Under the pieces are notes generated by a model. That model did no database searches. It was not told where the DNA came from and saw only the letters and a list, made by a program, of their open reading frames with translations. Of a stretch of 50,038 nt of DNA, positions 17,401 through 25,200 are shown one piece after another. The stretch is from assembly GCF_001597745.1 (NCBI RefSeq), contig NZ_LUHJ01000050.1, positions 1 to 50,038 of the forward strand. The letters run 5' to 3'. The position numbers were made by a program, and so were the translations under genes. Positions within the stretch are counted from its first letter, which is position 1. Each line of letters starts with the position of its first letter. Source of the DNA: Anabaena sp. 4-3. Lineage in GTDB: Bacteria > Cyanobacteriota > Cyanobacteriia > Cyanobacteriales > Nostocaceae.

Positions 17401-17625
17401 TTACTCCTGATAGGCTCTAATTTCATTAAGATTCATCTCGCTAAACTCTCCAGGAAATTCATTACGAAGTTTTGCAGGAAGGTTAGATATTTTAATCAAA
17501 CCATTATCTCTTAGGGTATTTAGTTCTTTAATTTTATCATCGGATAATCTTAAACCATATTTATTTGCCAATCGTTCGTATTGTGTCAGTATCTTAATTG
17601 CTTTTTGTGCTTGTTTACTTGTCAT
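17401..17625 (-). CDS. Hypothetical small protein
   Basis: A charged 74-residue protein with predicted helices (KAIKILTQYERLANKYG, DDKIKELNTLRDNG) and a C-terminal EFPGEFSEMNLNEIRAYQE. I do not recognise it. It sits 27 bp before the HEAT-repeat gene on the same strand. A secreted-effector fragment next to an immunity-like HEAT protein would look like this, but nothing in the sequence proves it. The ribosome binding site is weak. Confidence 0.55.
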   Translation of the reverse strand: MTSKQAQKAIKILTQYERLANKYGLRLSDDKIKELNTLRDNGLIKISNLPAKLRNEFPGEFSEMNLNEIRAYQE

Positions 17626-17680
17626 TCATGCTTCAGTTACTTTATGCTAAAGACCACTAATCATAAAAATTCAACGTTTC

Positions 17681-18253
17681 TTAATCACAGCTATAATCTT
17701 CTGGTGTGTTGATATCAAGCAACACAGCCGGATGTTCAAATTCAACCTTATGAATGACGCTGTAAAATTCTTGGATAACGTGACGTAAACCAAGAGTTTC
17801 TTCACTGATGTTTGCTAAGTGCGATCGCATCCCATGATCGAACAACAATGGATGTCCCATTTTACCTTGATAAGTCGGTGCTGTAATCACAGCATCATTA
17901 TCTTGATGTGCTTGTACAAGTCGCTGATAAATCTCTAATTTCCTAGGTTGATCGACTGCGGAAATTGCTAAAATTTGACAGTCTGGCGGAATATAATCTA
18001 ACCCTGTAAGAATCGAAGTGATTTTCCCAGCTTGACTATGAGGATTAATCACAGCTACACTACCAACAAGACAATCATTTTGTCTATCAGCATTATGTAA
18101 ACCTAGCACAACGACAGGCGTAAAACCTATACTTAACCATTGTTCCAGTTGATAAGTCAATAAAGTTTTACCCTCACCCCAAGGTAGGGAAGCTTTACAA
18201 CTACCCATGCGAGTTGACTTACCCGCAGCGAGAATAATAGCAAAGTTCGACAA
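17681..18253 (-). CDS. MocA-like molybdenum cofactor nucleotidyltransferase
   Basis: NTP-transferase (MobA/MocA-like) protein. The nucleotide-binding signature LAAGKSTRMG lies at residues 9-18, followed by KASLPWGEGKTLLTYQ; the AVDQP motif and a HPLLFDHGM segment are also present. In E. coli MocA adds CMP to molybdopterin to make the MCD cofactor of XDH-type enzymes. Location beside xdhC and the Mo-hydroxylase genes supports this over MobA. Length 190 aa is normal. The MITE-like element 18300-18542 separates it from xdhC. Confidence 0.88.
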   Translation of the reverse strand: MSNFAIILAAGKSTRMGSCKASLPWGEGKTLLTYQLEQWLSIGFTPVVVLGLHNADRQNDCLVGSVAVINPHSQAGKITSILTGLDYIPPDCQILAISAVDQPRKLEIYQRLVQAHQDNDAVITAPTYQGKMGHPLLFDHGMRSHLANISEETLGLRHVIQEFYSVIHKVEFEHPAVLLDINTPEDYSCD

Positions 18254-18299
18254 TCTCTAATTAATACTGAAACGCTATACCCAAACAATTTTATCATTA

Positions 18300-18542
18300 T
18301 TAGTTCGTAGTAAGGACTTTAGTCCTGACTTTGACCCTTCCAGACTTAGAATACGACACAAAAATATTTCTTTGCACGCCAGTTGCTACAAGTCGGCGGA
18401 GCCGCCCAACGCACTGGCTCGCCTTTGCGCCTACCCTTCGGGTTCCGCTTTAGCGGTATGCGCGAAACAAATTCTTATATTTAATCAGCAACGCCTGAGT
18501 TTGTGTGTAAAAGAGAGGACTAAAGTCCTCACTACAAACTAA
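18300..18542. mobile_element. MITE-like element with about 27-bp terminal inverted repeats
   Basis: The left end, starting TTAGTTCGTAGTAAGGACTT (18300-18326), matches the reverse complement of the right end, TTAGTTTGTAGTGAGGACTT (18516-18542), at 25 of 27 positions. The 243-bp interval has no coding potential. It contains a GC-rich hairpin segment (about 18390-18470) unlike the AT-rich surroundings. Size and structure fit a non-autonomous miniature inverted-repeat element. Its right terminus overlaps the xdhC stop codon. Confidence 0.72.
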
Positions 18543-19495
18543 TCCATCTGCTCAGATAATGATACCCCAGTGCCACCACGACGAACTTTAATTAATTCCG
18601 CGCAGATACTCACCGCAATTTCTTCTGGAGTTAAAGCACCAATATCTAAGCCAATAGGTGCATATATTTTAGCTAATTTACTCTGATTATCTAAACTTTT
18701 GTAAACTGTACGGACTCGCTTACGACTGCCAACCATGCCAATATATTTGGCATTAATCTGGCTGAGTATGGGTAAGGCGGCGATATCTTGTAAATAACCT
18801 CTCGTGACTAAGGTAATATATAAATTAGGAATATGCTGGATAATTTCCTGTATTTCCTGGATGGGTTGAGCTAGCACCAAAGCAGCATCAGGAAATCTGT
18901 CTGGCGTGGCGAAATCTGGGCGGTCATCCTGTACAATAATTTTAAACCCGGCTATTTTAGCAATTTTCGCTAAAGGTACGGCTATATGTCCACAACCAAT
19001 AATTAATAATGTTGGCGGTGGAAGTAAAGGTTCAATAAAACTATGATTTGTTAACTGCGGTAAATCGGGAATGTCGGCTGTGGTTAAATAGGGTTGACTA
19101 TCTATATATAATGGTGTGATTATCGCTGCCGATTTGCCAGATGTGAAATTTGCGATAATTTGGTTGACTAAGTTTAAGCTGCTATCACCTGACCATAACT
19201 CTAACCATATCTGCATTGTACCACCACACACGCCTTGAATTTGGCGATGGGGTGCGCCGGATAAATCGATTTCGACAAATTGTTTGACACCAGTGGCTAA
19301 GACTTGCAAAGCTGTTTGATAAACTTTCGCTTCTCCAGCACCGCCGCCAATTGTACCATAAGTTTTTCCATCGGCGGTGATCAACATTTTCGCGCCGACT
19401 TCTCTGGGTACTGAACCGTTGGTACTGATGACAGTGGCTAACACTACAGCACCTTGTTTTAAGGATATGGCGAGTTGTTGGTAGAAGTCAAGCAT
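18539..19495 (-). CDS. XdhC/CoxI family Mo-hydroxylase maturation protein
   Basis: Maturation factor that binds the molybdenum cofactor and helps its sulfuration and insertion into XDH-type enzymes. The N-terminal XdhC-CoxI domain has VLATVISTNGSVPREVGAKM and GTIGGGAGE. The C-terminal Rossmann domain has IIGCGHIAVPLAKIAKIAGF and QDDRPDFATPDRFPDA. An upstream GTG (19501) is possible, but ATG 19495 has AGGTG just ahead and overlaps the upstream gene by ATGCTTGA, which is typical of translational coupling. The stop codon TAG lies within the inverted repeat of the adjacent MITE-like element, so the last residues may have been reset by its insertion. Confidence 0.9.
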   Translation of the reverse strand: MLDFYQQLAISLKQGAVVLATVISTNGSVPREVGAKMLITADGKTYGTIGGGAGEAKVYQTALQVLATGVKQFVEIDLSGAPHRQIQGVCGGTMQIWLELWSGDSSLNLVNQIIANFTSGKSAAIITPLYIDSQPYLTTADIPDLPQLTNHSFIEPLLPPPTLLIIGCGHIAVPLAKIAKIAGFKIIVQDDRPDFATPDRFPDAALVLAQPIQEIQEIIQHIPNLYITLVTRGYLQDIAALPILSQINAKYIGMVGSRKRVRTVYKSLDNQSKLAKIYAPIGLDIGALTPEEIAVSICAELIKVRRGGTGVSLSEQMD

Positions 19496-22103
19496 GAACA
19501 CCTGAATTGTGAATTGCTTCCCAGACTCTTGGGGGTGTCATGGGTAATTGGCGGAGTCTGCAACCTGTAGCATGAGCGATCGCATTCGCTATAGCTGGGG
19601 CTGTACAATTAATCGTAATCTCTCCCACACCTTTGGCACCAAAAGGGCCATGAGGGTCAGGTTTTTCGATTAATATTACCTCTATAGGTGGGACATCTGC
19701 GGCTGTGGGTAGGCGATACTGTCGTAATGTCGGGTTGATAATACATCCTTGCTGATTAAATATTAGTTCTTCCGTTAAAGCATAACCAATTCCCATGACT
19801 ATACCCCCAGTTGCTTGTCCTTGACAAATACGGGGATTAATTGCTTTACCAATATCAATAGCTTGGACACATTTTAAAACTTCTACTTTTCCGGTTTCAA
19901 TATCAACTTCTACTTCTACACCTTGCACAGCAAAAGTTAAACTTGACTCATTCGCTGCATAGGAAATCTCAACAGTATGCTCATGAGTTTTTAAAAGTTC
20001 TTCTGCTGCTAATTTCACAGCTTGTCCCGAAATATAAATTGTCGCGGAAGCATAAGAACCTGCATCAAAAGGTGTTGCTTGAGTATCGCCAGAGATGATA
20101 TGAATATCAGTCACATTTACACCCAAAACTTCTGCTGCTATTTGACGCAAAGTTGTATCTGAACCAGTTCCCACATCTACAGCACCAGTTCTTAACTCAT
20201 ATTTACCATCAGCTAACCGGGATAATTTCACCTTAGCTAAATGAATTTTCGATAAACCGCTTCCTTGCATCGAAACTGCAAACCCAACACCCCGACGACG
20301 TGAACCTGATATTTTTGGAGATGTACCAGGAAGATAACCCAGCGCATGAGTGACTTGTTCCCAGCATTCATTCACCGCATAGCTACCAATTAAATTAAAA
20401 TGGTCATCAGACTTACCTAAACTAATCACATCCCCTGGACAAATCAGATTTTTTCGTCGCATTTCTACAACATCTATATTTAATTGTTGAGCGATTTCAT
20501 CAATTTGACTTTCCATTGCAAAAGTTCCTTGGGTTGCACCATAACCACGAAATGCACCCCCAGGCATGGTATTAGTATAAACAGCAAATCCTCGAAATCT
20601 TTGATGGGGACATCGATATAAACCTAGTGGGATATAACCGGATAAAAATAACACGGTTTGCCCATGATTACCATACGCACCAGTGTTAGCAATTACTTCT
20701 AAATCTTGAGCGATAATTGTACCATCTGCTTGCACACCCGTTTTAATTTTAATTGTCATTGCATGACGACTATTCGTAGCAGTAAATTCTTCTTTTCTGC
20801 TAAACTCCCACTGTACTGGTTTACCTGTACGTAAAGTAGCTAAAACACAAAGGTCTTCTGATAGTATCTCTTGTTTGTTGCCAAAACCTCCACCAATTTG
20901 TGCTTTATAAACGCGAATTTTTTCTAAAGGTAAATCAAACAGTTGGGAGAGTAGACGCTGACAGTGAAAAGGTACTTGGGTACTAGAACGGACAACTAAT
21001 GTACCGTCAGCTTCTAACCAACTAATAGTTATGTGTGGTTCAAGATGAACGTGTTGAACTGCTGGTAAATTATAGGTGTTTTCCAGAATCAAATCAGCTT
21101 GAGTAAATCCCTGTTCTACATCACCAGATTCTAGGAAAATTTGTCCAGAAATGTTGTGATTTCGATCAGGAATTTGTGTTGATTCTGGTTCATCATGAAT
21201 AACTACACCACCATTCATAGCTTCAGTCGGTGAAATTACATGAGGGAGAATTTCATAATCAACAGTTATTAATTCACAAGCTTGTGCAGCAATACTGGGT
21301 GATTCAGCGACAACAGCCGCCACGCGATCGCCTACAAATCGCACCTTATAATCTAACAAGTAATGATCTAACGGATCAGGCACAGGTTCAGCGTGTCCGG
21401 CGGTGGTATATGCTTTTCTAGGGACATCTGCATGGGTGAAAATTGCCACCACACCCGGTAAAGCTTGAGCTTTGCTGGTGTCAATGTGACGAATACGGGC
21501 GTGGGGATGAGGCGATCGCACCACTTGCAAATGTAATAACCCTGGTGGTACAATATCACCTGAATAGGATGCCCTCCCCGTGACTATAGCTTCCCCATCT
21601 TGTTTAGCAACACTTTGTCCGAGGGGACTGGGTATTGGGGACTGGGTATTGGGGACTAGGGAATTAGCAGATAATGAAATACTCTCAATAATAGCTTGAT
21701 AGCCAGTACAGCGACAGAGATTACCTTTCAAAGCCAAAGGTAACTCATCTAGGGACAATGACGGTAACTTAGCCGCACTCATAATCATGCCAGGAGTACA
21801 GAAACCGCATTGAAAACCCTGAGCTTGCAAAAAAGCTTGCTGCATAGGGGTTAGTATACCATTTTTTGCCAACCCTGCAATAGTCGTGACCGCCTGATGT
21901 TGAACACGCATAGCCGGATAAATGCAACTATGAATAGGAGTATCATTTACCCAAACCGTACAGGCACCACAATCACCCGCATCACAAACCCGGTGTACAC
22001 CAAAATAACCCAATTGACGCAACAAACTTAAAAGACTACTACCAGGGTGACAACTAACAGAATGTAGTTGACAATTAACCGTAAACTCTAAATTTTCTAA
22101 CAT
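19488..22103 (-). CDS. Xanthine dehydrogenase-type Mo-hydroxylase, fused 2Fe-2S and molybdopterin subunits
   Basis: Molybdenum hydroxylase in which the usually separate small iron-sulfur subunit is fused to the catalytic subunit. The plant-type 2Fe-2S domain has Cys40, 45, 48 and 60. The second 2Fe-2S domain has Cys99, 102, 130 and 132 (CGFCTPGM, LCRCTGY). The Mo domain shows GGGFGNKQE, GAFRGYGATQG and the GAKGVGE motif carrying the expected catalytic Glu. At the position where animal XDH has a substrate-binding Glu (GGKE), this protein has Gln (GNKQ), as I recall for E. coli XdhA-type enzymes, so the substrate may not be xanthine. The linker (about residues 151-162) is encoded by a 14-bp tandem repeat. 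Length 871 aa. The FAD subunit is upstream and xdhC overlaps downstream. Confidence 0.92.
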   Translation of the reverse strand: MLENLEFTVNCQLHSVSCHPGSSLLSLLRQLGYFGVHRVCDAGDCGACTVWVNDTPIHSCIYPAMRVQHQAVTTIAGLAKNGILTPMQQAFLQAQGFQCGFCTPGMIMSAAKLPSLSLDELPLALKGNLCRCTGYQAIIESISLSANSLVPNTQSPIPSPLGQSVAKQDGEAIVTGRASYSGDIVPPGLLHLQVVRSPHPHARIRHIDTSKAQALPGVVAIFTHADVPRKAYTTAGHAEPVPDPLDHYLLDYKVRFVGDRVAAVVAESPSIAAQACELITVDYEILPHVISPTEAMNGGVVIHDEPESTQIPDRNHNISGQIFLESGDVEQGFTQADLILENTYNLPAVQHVHLEPHITISWLEADGTLVVRSSTQVPFHCQRLLSQLFDLPLEKIRVYKAQIGGGFGNKQEILSEDLCVLATLRTGKPVQWEFSRKEEFTATNSRHAMTIKIKTGVQADGTIIAQDLEVIANTGAYGNHGQTVLFLSGYIPLGLYRCPHQRFRGFAVYTNTMPGGAFRGYGATQGTFAMESQIDEIAQQLNIDVVEMRRKNLICPGDVISLGKSDDHFNLIGSYAVNECWEQVTHALGYLPGTSPKISGSRRRGVGFAVSMQGSGLSKIHLAKVKLSRLADGKYELRTGAVDVGTGSDTTLRQIAAEVLGVNVTDIHIISGDTQATPFDAGSYASATIYISGQAVKLAAEELLKTHEHTVEISYAANESSLTFAVQGVEVEVDIETGKVEVLKCVQAIDIGKAINPRICQGQATGGIVMGIGYALTEELIFNQQGCIINPTLRQYRLPTAADVPPIEVILIEKPDPHGPFGAKGVGEITINCTAPAIANAIAHATGCRLRQLPMTPPRVWEAIHNSGVHA
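21623..21662. repeat. 14-bp tandem repeat inside the Mo-hydroxylase gene
   Basis: Two full copies and one partial copy of GGGGACTGGGTATT (a double heptamer) lie within the coding region. Read on the minus strand they encode a Pro/Ser/Gln-rich stretch (NTQSPIPSP) exactly between the iron-sulfur and molybdopterin domains. Confidence 0.88.
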
Positions 22104-22135
22104 CTGAAATTTTCAACTTGAAATAATTATATATC

Positions 22136-22960
22136 TCAACCATTTACTCTTTGCGTCTGTGCGCGAAACAAATTCACAGTTTTATGAATTAAAACCGCAG
22201 TCATTTCTCGACGATAATTAGCACTAGCCATAGCATCATCAATAAAAAATTCATCAGCCAAAAAATGACTAACTTGTGATTGCATAGTTGTCAAATCTGC
22301 AAACTCAAATAATCGAGGTGCAGGAACACTAGCACCAATAACACAACGTACTTGTTGATGATTCATCACCGTCACCACAATAGCCAAAGCCGAGTCTGTA
22401 GACGCAAGACTAAAACGTTGATAATTAACTGCCCATTGTAAATGAGACAGAGGAATTAAAACCCGCCTGAGAATTTCCCCTGACTTTAAAACAGTATGAC
22501 GAGAACCCAATTGAAAATCCTTAGCTGCTACTGGAAATGACTCACCTTGAAGATTCCAAACTTCATAAATAGCATCCAAAGCCACCATTAAAGGTGCTAA
22601 AGTTCCCACAGATAAAGCCAGACAAATATTACCACCGACAGTAGCCATATTAATAACTTTCAAAGAAGCAGCCAAAGCCGACACAGCAGCTTTAAAACCT
22701 GTAACAGCCCGCCATTCTTGTAACCAAGGATAGTCCAATAACTTAACTAAAGGACAACTAGCCCCAATCACCAAATAATCTTGTGTTACCTCAATCTCAG
22801 ACCAGCCAAAATGCTGAGTATCTACCAACACCTTCACCTGTGGCTGTGCTTCCGAAAATAACCAAGTACCACCACCCAACCAAGCCCAATCATCACCCCA
22901 ATGAGTAATACATTTAATATTATCAGGAAGTAAATAACTGTCAAGATTTAGTAAATCCAT
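22136..22960 (-). CDS. FAD-binding subunit of a xanthine dehydrogenase family enzyme
   Basis: Medium (FAD) subunit that passes electrons from the Mo/Fe-S subunit to an acceptor. The N-terminal FAD-binding region includes GDDWAWLGGGTWLF in place of the AGGT motif. Further on is INMATVGGNICLA, matching the xATxGGNI flavin motif, then CVIGASVPAPRLFEF near the start of the C-terminal (CO dehydrogenase flavoprotein-like) domain. Length 274 aa. It is the first gene of the minus-strand Mo-hydroxylase operon, 32 bp before the fused catalytic subunit. The 297-bp space upstream holds a dispersed repeat and the divergent MotA/TolQ/ExbB gene. Confidence 0.9.
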   Translation of the reverse strand: MDLLNLDSYLLPDNIKCITHWGDDWAWLGGGTWLFSEAQPQVKVLVDTQHFGWSEIEVTQDYLVIGASCPLVKLLDYPWLQEWRAVTGFKAAVSALAASLKVINMATVGGNICLALSVGTLAPLMVALDAIYEVWNLQGESFPVAAKDFQLGSRHTVLKSGEILRRVLIPLSHLQWAVNYQRFSLASTDSALAIVVTVMNHQQVRCVIGASVPAPRLFEFADLTTMQSQVSHFLADEFFIDDAMASANYRREMTAVLIHKTVNLFRAQTQRVNG

Positions 22961-23034
22961 TTAGATTAAATTAACAAAAATTAATTACTTAAAATTTAAC
23001 ATTTATTTGCTCACCTCACCCAAAACTTAAAATA

Positions 23035-23085
23035 ACCCTCCGCGCCCCTCTGCGTTTACCTCCGCGCTCCTCCGCGTTAAAAAAA
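23035..23085. repeat. Dispersed CCTCTGCG/CTCCGCG repeat
   Basis: Several copies of CTCCGCG and CTCTGCG (ending CCTCCGCGTTAAAA) lie in the divergent region between the FAD subunit and the MotA/TolQ/ExbB gene. It belongs to the same repeat family as 11003-11055 and 16165-16195. Confidence 0.65.
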
Positions 23086-23214
23086 TCAACTAAATCATAT
23101 ATTTTTGCCTAAAACCTGCAAACCAGCGTCAAATAACCAATAAAATACCCATTTAGTAATATCAACACCCATATAGCCATGAGAGTTAAAATATTTTCCG
23201 ATAGCAATCTGCTA

Positions 23215-23250
23215 ATCTAGGTGTGCATTTATCAACTACTTAACCTAGAT
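23215..23250. promoter_or_regulatory. Palindromic site just upstream of the MotA/TolQ/ExbB gene
   Basis: ATCTAGGT (23215-23222) and ACCTAGAT (23243-23250) form a perfect 8-bp inverted repeat with a 20-nt spacer, ending 7 bases before the ATG. The octamer ATAGCAAT is also repeated directly (23201 and 23249). It may be an operator or a hairpin affecting translation. No regulator can be named. Confidence 0.4.
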
Positions 23251-23257
23251 AGCAATT

Positions 23258-23896
23258 ATGAACAATCTTTTTACAGTTGGTGGTATAGTGATGTGGCCTC
23301 TGCTGGGATTTTCATTATTAGCAGTGGCACTAATTATTGAAAGGATGATATTTTGGGTAAGACTGACCAGGAAGCAAAACCGAGTCGTAAAAGAAGTTTT
23401 AAACCTTTATCGCTTAGATAATGTAGTCAGTGCTGTAGGTAAATTGCAGCAAAATACAGACTTACCCCTAGCTCGGATTTTTCTGGCTGCTTTAGAATTA
23501 GATGAACCCACACCAGAGGAATTTCGGCTAGCGTTAGAAAGTGAAGCACAAGCCGAGATACCTGTACTCAAACGTTTTCAAAATATTTTTGACACCATTA
23601 TTGGTTTATCGCCGCTTTTGGGGCTTTTGGGGACTGTTTTAGGATTAATCTCTGCCTTTGCTTCTCTGAATATTGGGGATGTGGGAGGCACGAAAACCGT
23701 AGGTGTCACCTCTGGAATTAGTGAAGCTTTGGTGTCTACCGCATCAGGCTTAGTGGTGGCGATATTTACGCTGTTCTTTGCCAATACCTTCCGGGGACTA
23801 TATCAGCGTCAAATTGCCAGGATTCAAGAGTATGGTGGACAGTTAGAATTACTCTACCGTCGTCGTTATGAACGAGACAGAAAAGATAAATTTTAG
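23258..23896 (+). CDS. MotA/TolQ/ExbB proton channel family protein
   Basis: Inner-membrane proton-channel component. There are three hydrophobic segments (about residues 10-28, 114-135 and 158-178). The central family signature is LSPLLGLLGTVLGLISAF, followed by the conserved GISEALVSTASGLVVAIFTLFFAN. Length 212 aa is typical of ExbB/TolQ. No ExbD/TolR partner follows, so the partner would be encoded elsewhere, or the protein acts in another energised complex. An inverted repeat lies directly upstream of its ATG. Confidence 0.9.
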   Translation: MNNLFTVGGIVMWPLLGFSLLAVALIIERMIFWVRLTRKQNRVVKEVLNLYRLDNVVSAVGKLQQNTDLPLARIFLAALELDEPTPEEFRLALESEAQAEIPVLKRFQNIFDTIIGLSPLLGLLGTVLGLISAFASLNIGDVGGTKTVGVTSGISEALVSTASGLVVAIFTLFFANTFRGLYQRQIARIQEYGGQLELLYRRRYERDRKDKF

Positions 23897-24000
23897 GCGG
23901 TTGGGCATTTCTAGGGCTGGAAGTTAAGAGAATATTTGCTCTATAGTTTCTATTTCTATTATTATCTTAAGATAATAAATTGTTTTTTAGAGGATATTCT

Positions 24001-24207
24001 ATGACTATCTGGGTAAATGAGCAAATTGATCCATCTGGGATGATTCATGCTTGTATTGCCTGTTGTAATGAATCTCAAGCTCAAGATTGCCATCAGTCTT
24101 TTCAGCAGAACTTGACTGAGGAACAAAAGGCAGCAGGTTGGATAGCGCGGTTACGGACTGTTGATTCTTGGGATGAAGTCCCAGTTAATAGTTTAAAACT
24201 GAATTAG
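24001..24207 (+). CDS. Hypothetical small Cys-containing protein
   Basis: A 68-residue protein starting MTIWVNEQIDPSGMIHACIACCNESQAQ, with a CxxCC cluster (residues 18-22) and a further Cys at 30, then an acidic/Trp-containing tail. ATG 24001 is preceded by AGAGGA, which fixes the start. I do not recognise the family. The Cys cluster could bind a metal or be redox active, but it lacks a second paired motif. It follows the MotA/TolQ/ExbB gene by 104 bp. Confidence 0.65.
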   Translation: MTIWVNEQIDPSGMIHACIACCNESQAQDCHQSFQQNLTEEQKAAGWIARLRTVDSWDEVPVNSLKLN

Positions 24208-24457
24208 TTTGGTAATCTCAAATATGGGTGGATGGGCAGGTGGGGATAGGTTGTGGATATGCGGAAGGTTGTCTTTTGATGCTGGGAAGATCAGATTAGG
24301 TTAATAAAAGATAAAAATCCGATTAAATCTTTACAATTTATGAACAACAAATTGAAAAAGGGCTGATATTTCCGAAAAATTTGCTATTTTTTTGATAGTA
24401 ATAAGAGTTATTATCGATTATAAAGATAACTTAAAAAGTTGCAGCAACCGAATAAAT

Positions 24458-25039
24458 GTGGTGAACTATCCCAAAGTTGACGCTACGGAACAAACCCGTC
24501 CCATTAATTTGGTTGGAAAAATGGGACAAGAAGTACAAATTTCTATTCATGCGCCCAGTCAATATATCTGTGCCAACCGCGAACGGATATTACCAGATTG
24601 GAGACAGCAAGCTTTATTGTGGGTGGTGATTGTTTTGCAGCGATCGCGCTATCCTCTTGTTAAAAGTACCCCAGAAATCGAGCAAGAGAAACAACACTTG
24701 CGGGAAAAGTTTATGCGCTTTGGTTGCGACTTAGCATTTAGTTTACGCGATCGCGGCTATTTAGCAGACTTGATAGATCCCCGCACTGGCTACCCTTTGT
24801 TTTCTCGTCCGGGGGAAATGCCGCACAACGACACAGCCGTTGTCAAAGCTTTACTCAACTATCCAGTTTTAAAAAATAAATGCTGTGTGTTAGTGCATCC
24901 AACCTGGGGTGCAGCAGTTTATCCCAGTATTTTCATCTCCACCGCACCACCGATAATTTTAGAATTAGCAATCAAAAGTATGGCACTGATGCACGGGTGG
25001 CAAGAAGTTGAGCAGGAGGTATTAGTTAACACTCAATAG
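24458..25039 (+). CDS. MMADHC-like protein (methylmalonic aciduria and homocystinuria type D homologue)
   Basis: Homologue of the human cobalamin-trafficking protein MMADHC (CblD). The segment RDRGYLADLIDPRTGYPLFS corresponds to the human YWADFIDPSSG region, and KCCVLVHPTWGAAVYPSIFI to [21 protein letters not shown]. The paired cysteines (codons at 24881-24886) that in the human protein contact cobalamin are conserved. The start is uncertain: GTG 24458 or 24461, ATG 24521, or TTG 24392 are all in frame, none with a strong ribosome binding site; I use 24458 (193 aa). In a cyanobacterium it would handle (pseudo)cobalamin or a related corrinoid; that is inference. Confidence 0.75.
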   Translation: MVNYPKVDATEQTRPINLVGKMGQEVQISIHAPSQYICANRERILPDWRQQALLWVVIVLQRSRYPLVKSTPEIEQEKQHLREKFMRFGCDLAFSLRDRGYLADLIDPRTGYPLFSRPGEMPHNDTAVVKALLNYPVLKNKCCVLVHPTWGAAVYPSIFISTAPPIILELAIKSMALMHGWQEVEQEVLVNTQ

Positions 25040-25200
25040 TTATTTGCATTAATCAATTATATCATGTATTTGTCGAGCTAGAAAAGCATAAATTTGGCTC
25101 TGGACACTGTTGTGTTTTGCTCAATAGATAATTTGAGATGCTTTAGCACGTAAATCTGTATACTGATTCTTATGCAATTTTTCAGTATCAAACCAGAACA

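Noticed and set aside
23258-24207. MotA/TolQ/ExbB channel plus small protein as an ExbB-ExbD pair
   Set aside because: The small protein has no transmembrane helix or ExbD-like periplasmic domain.
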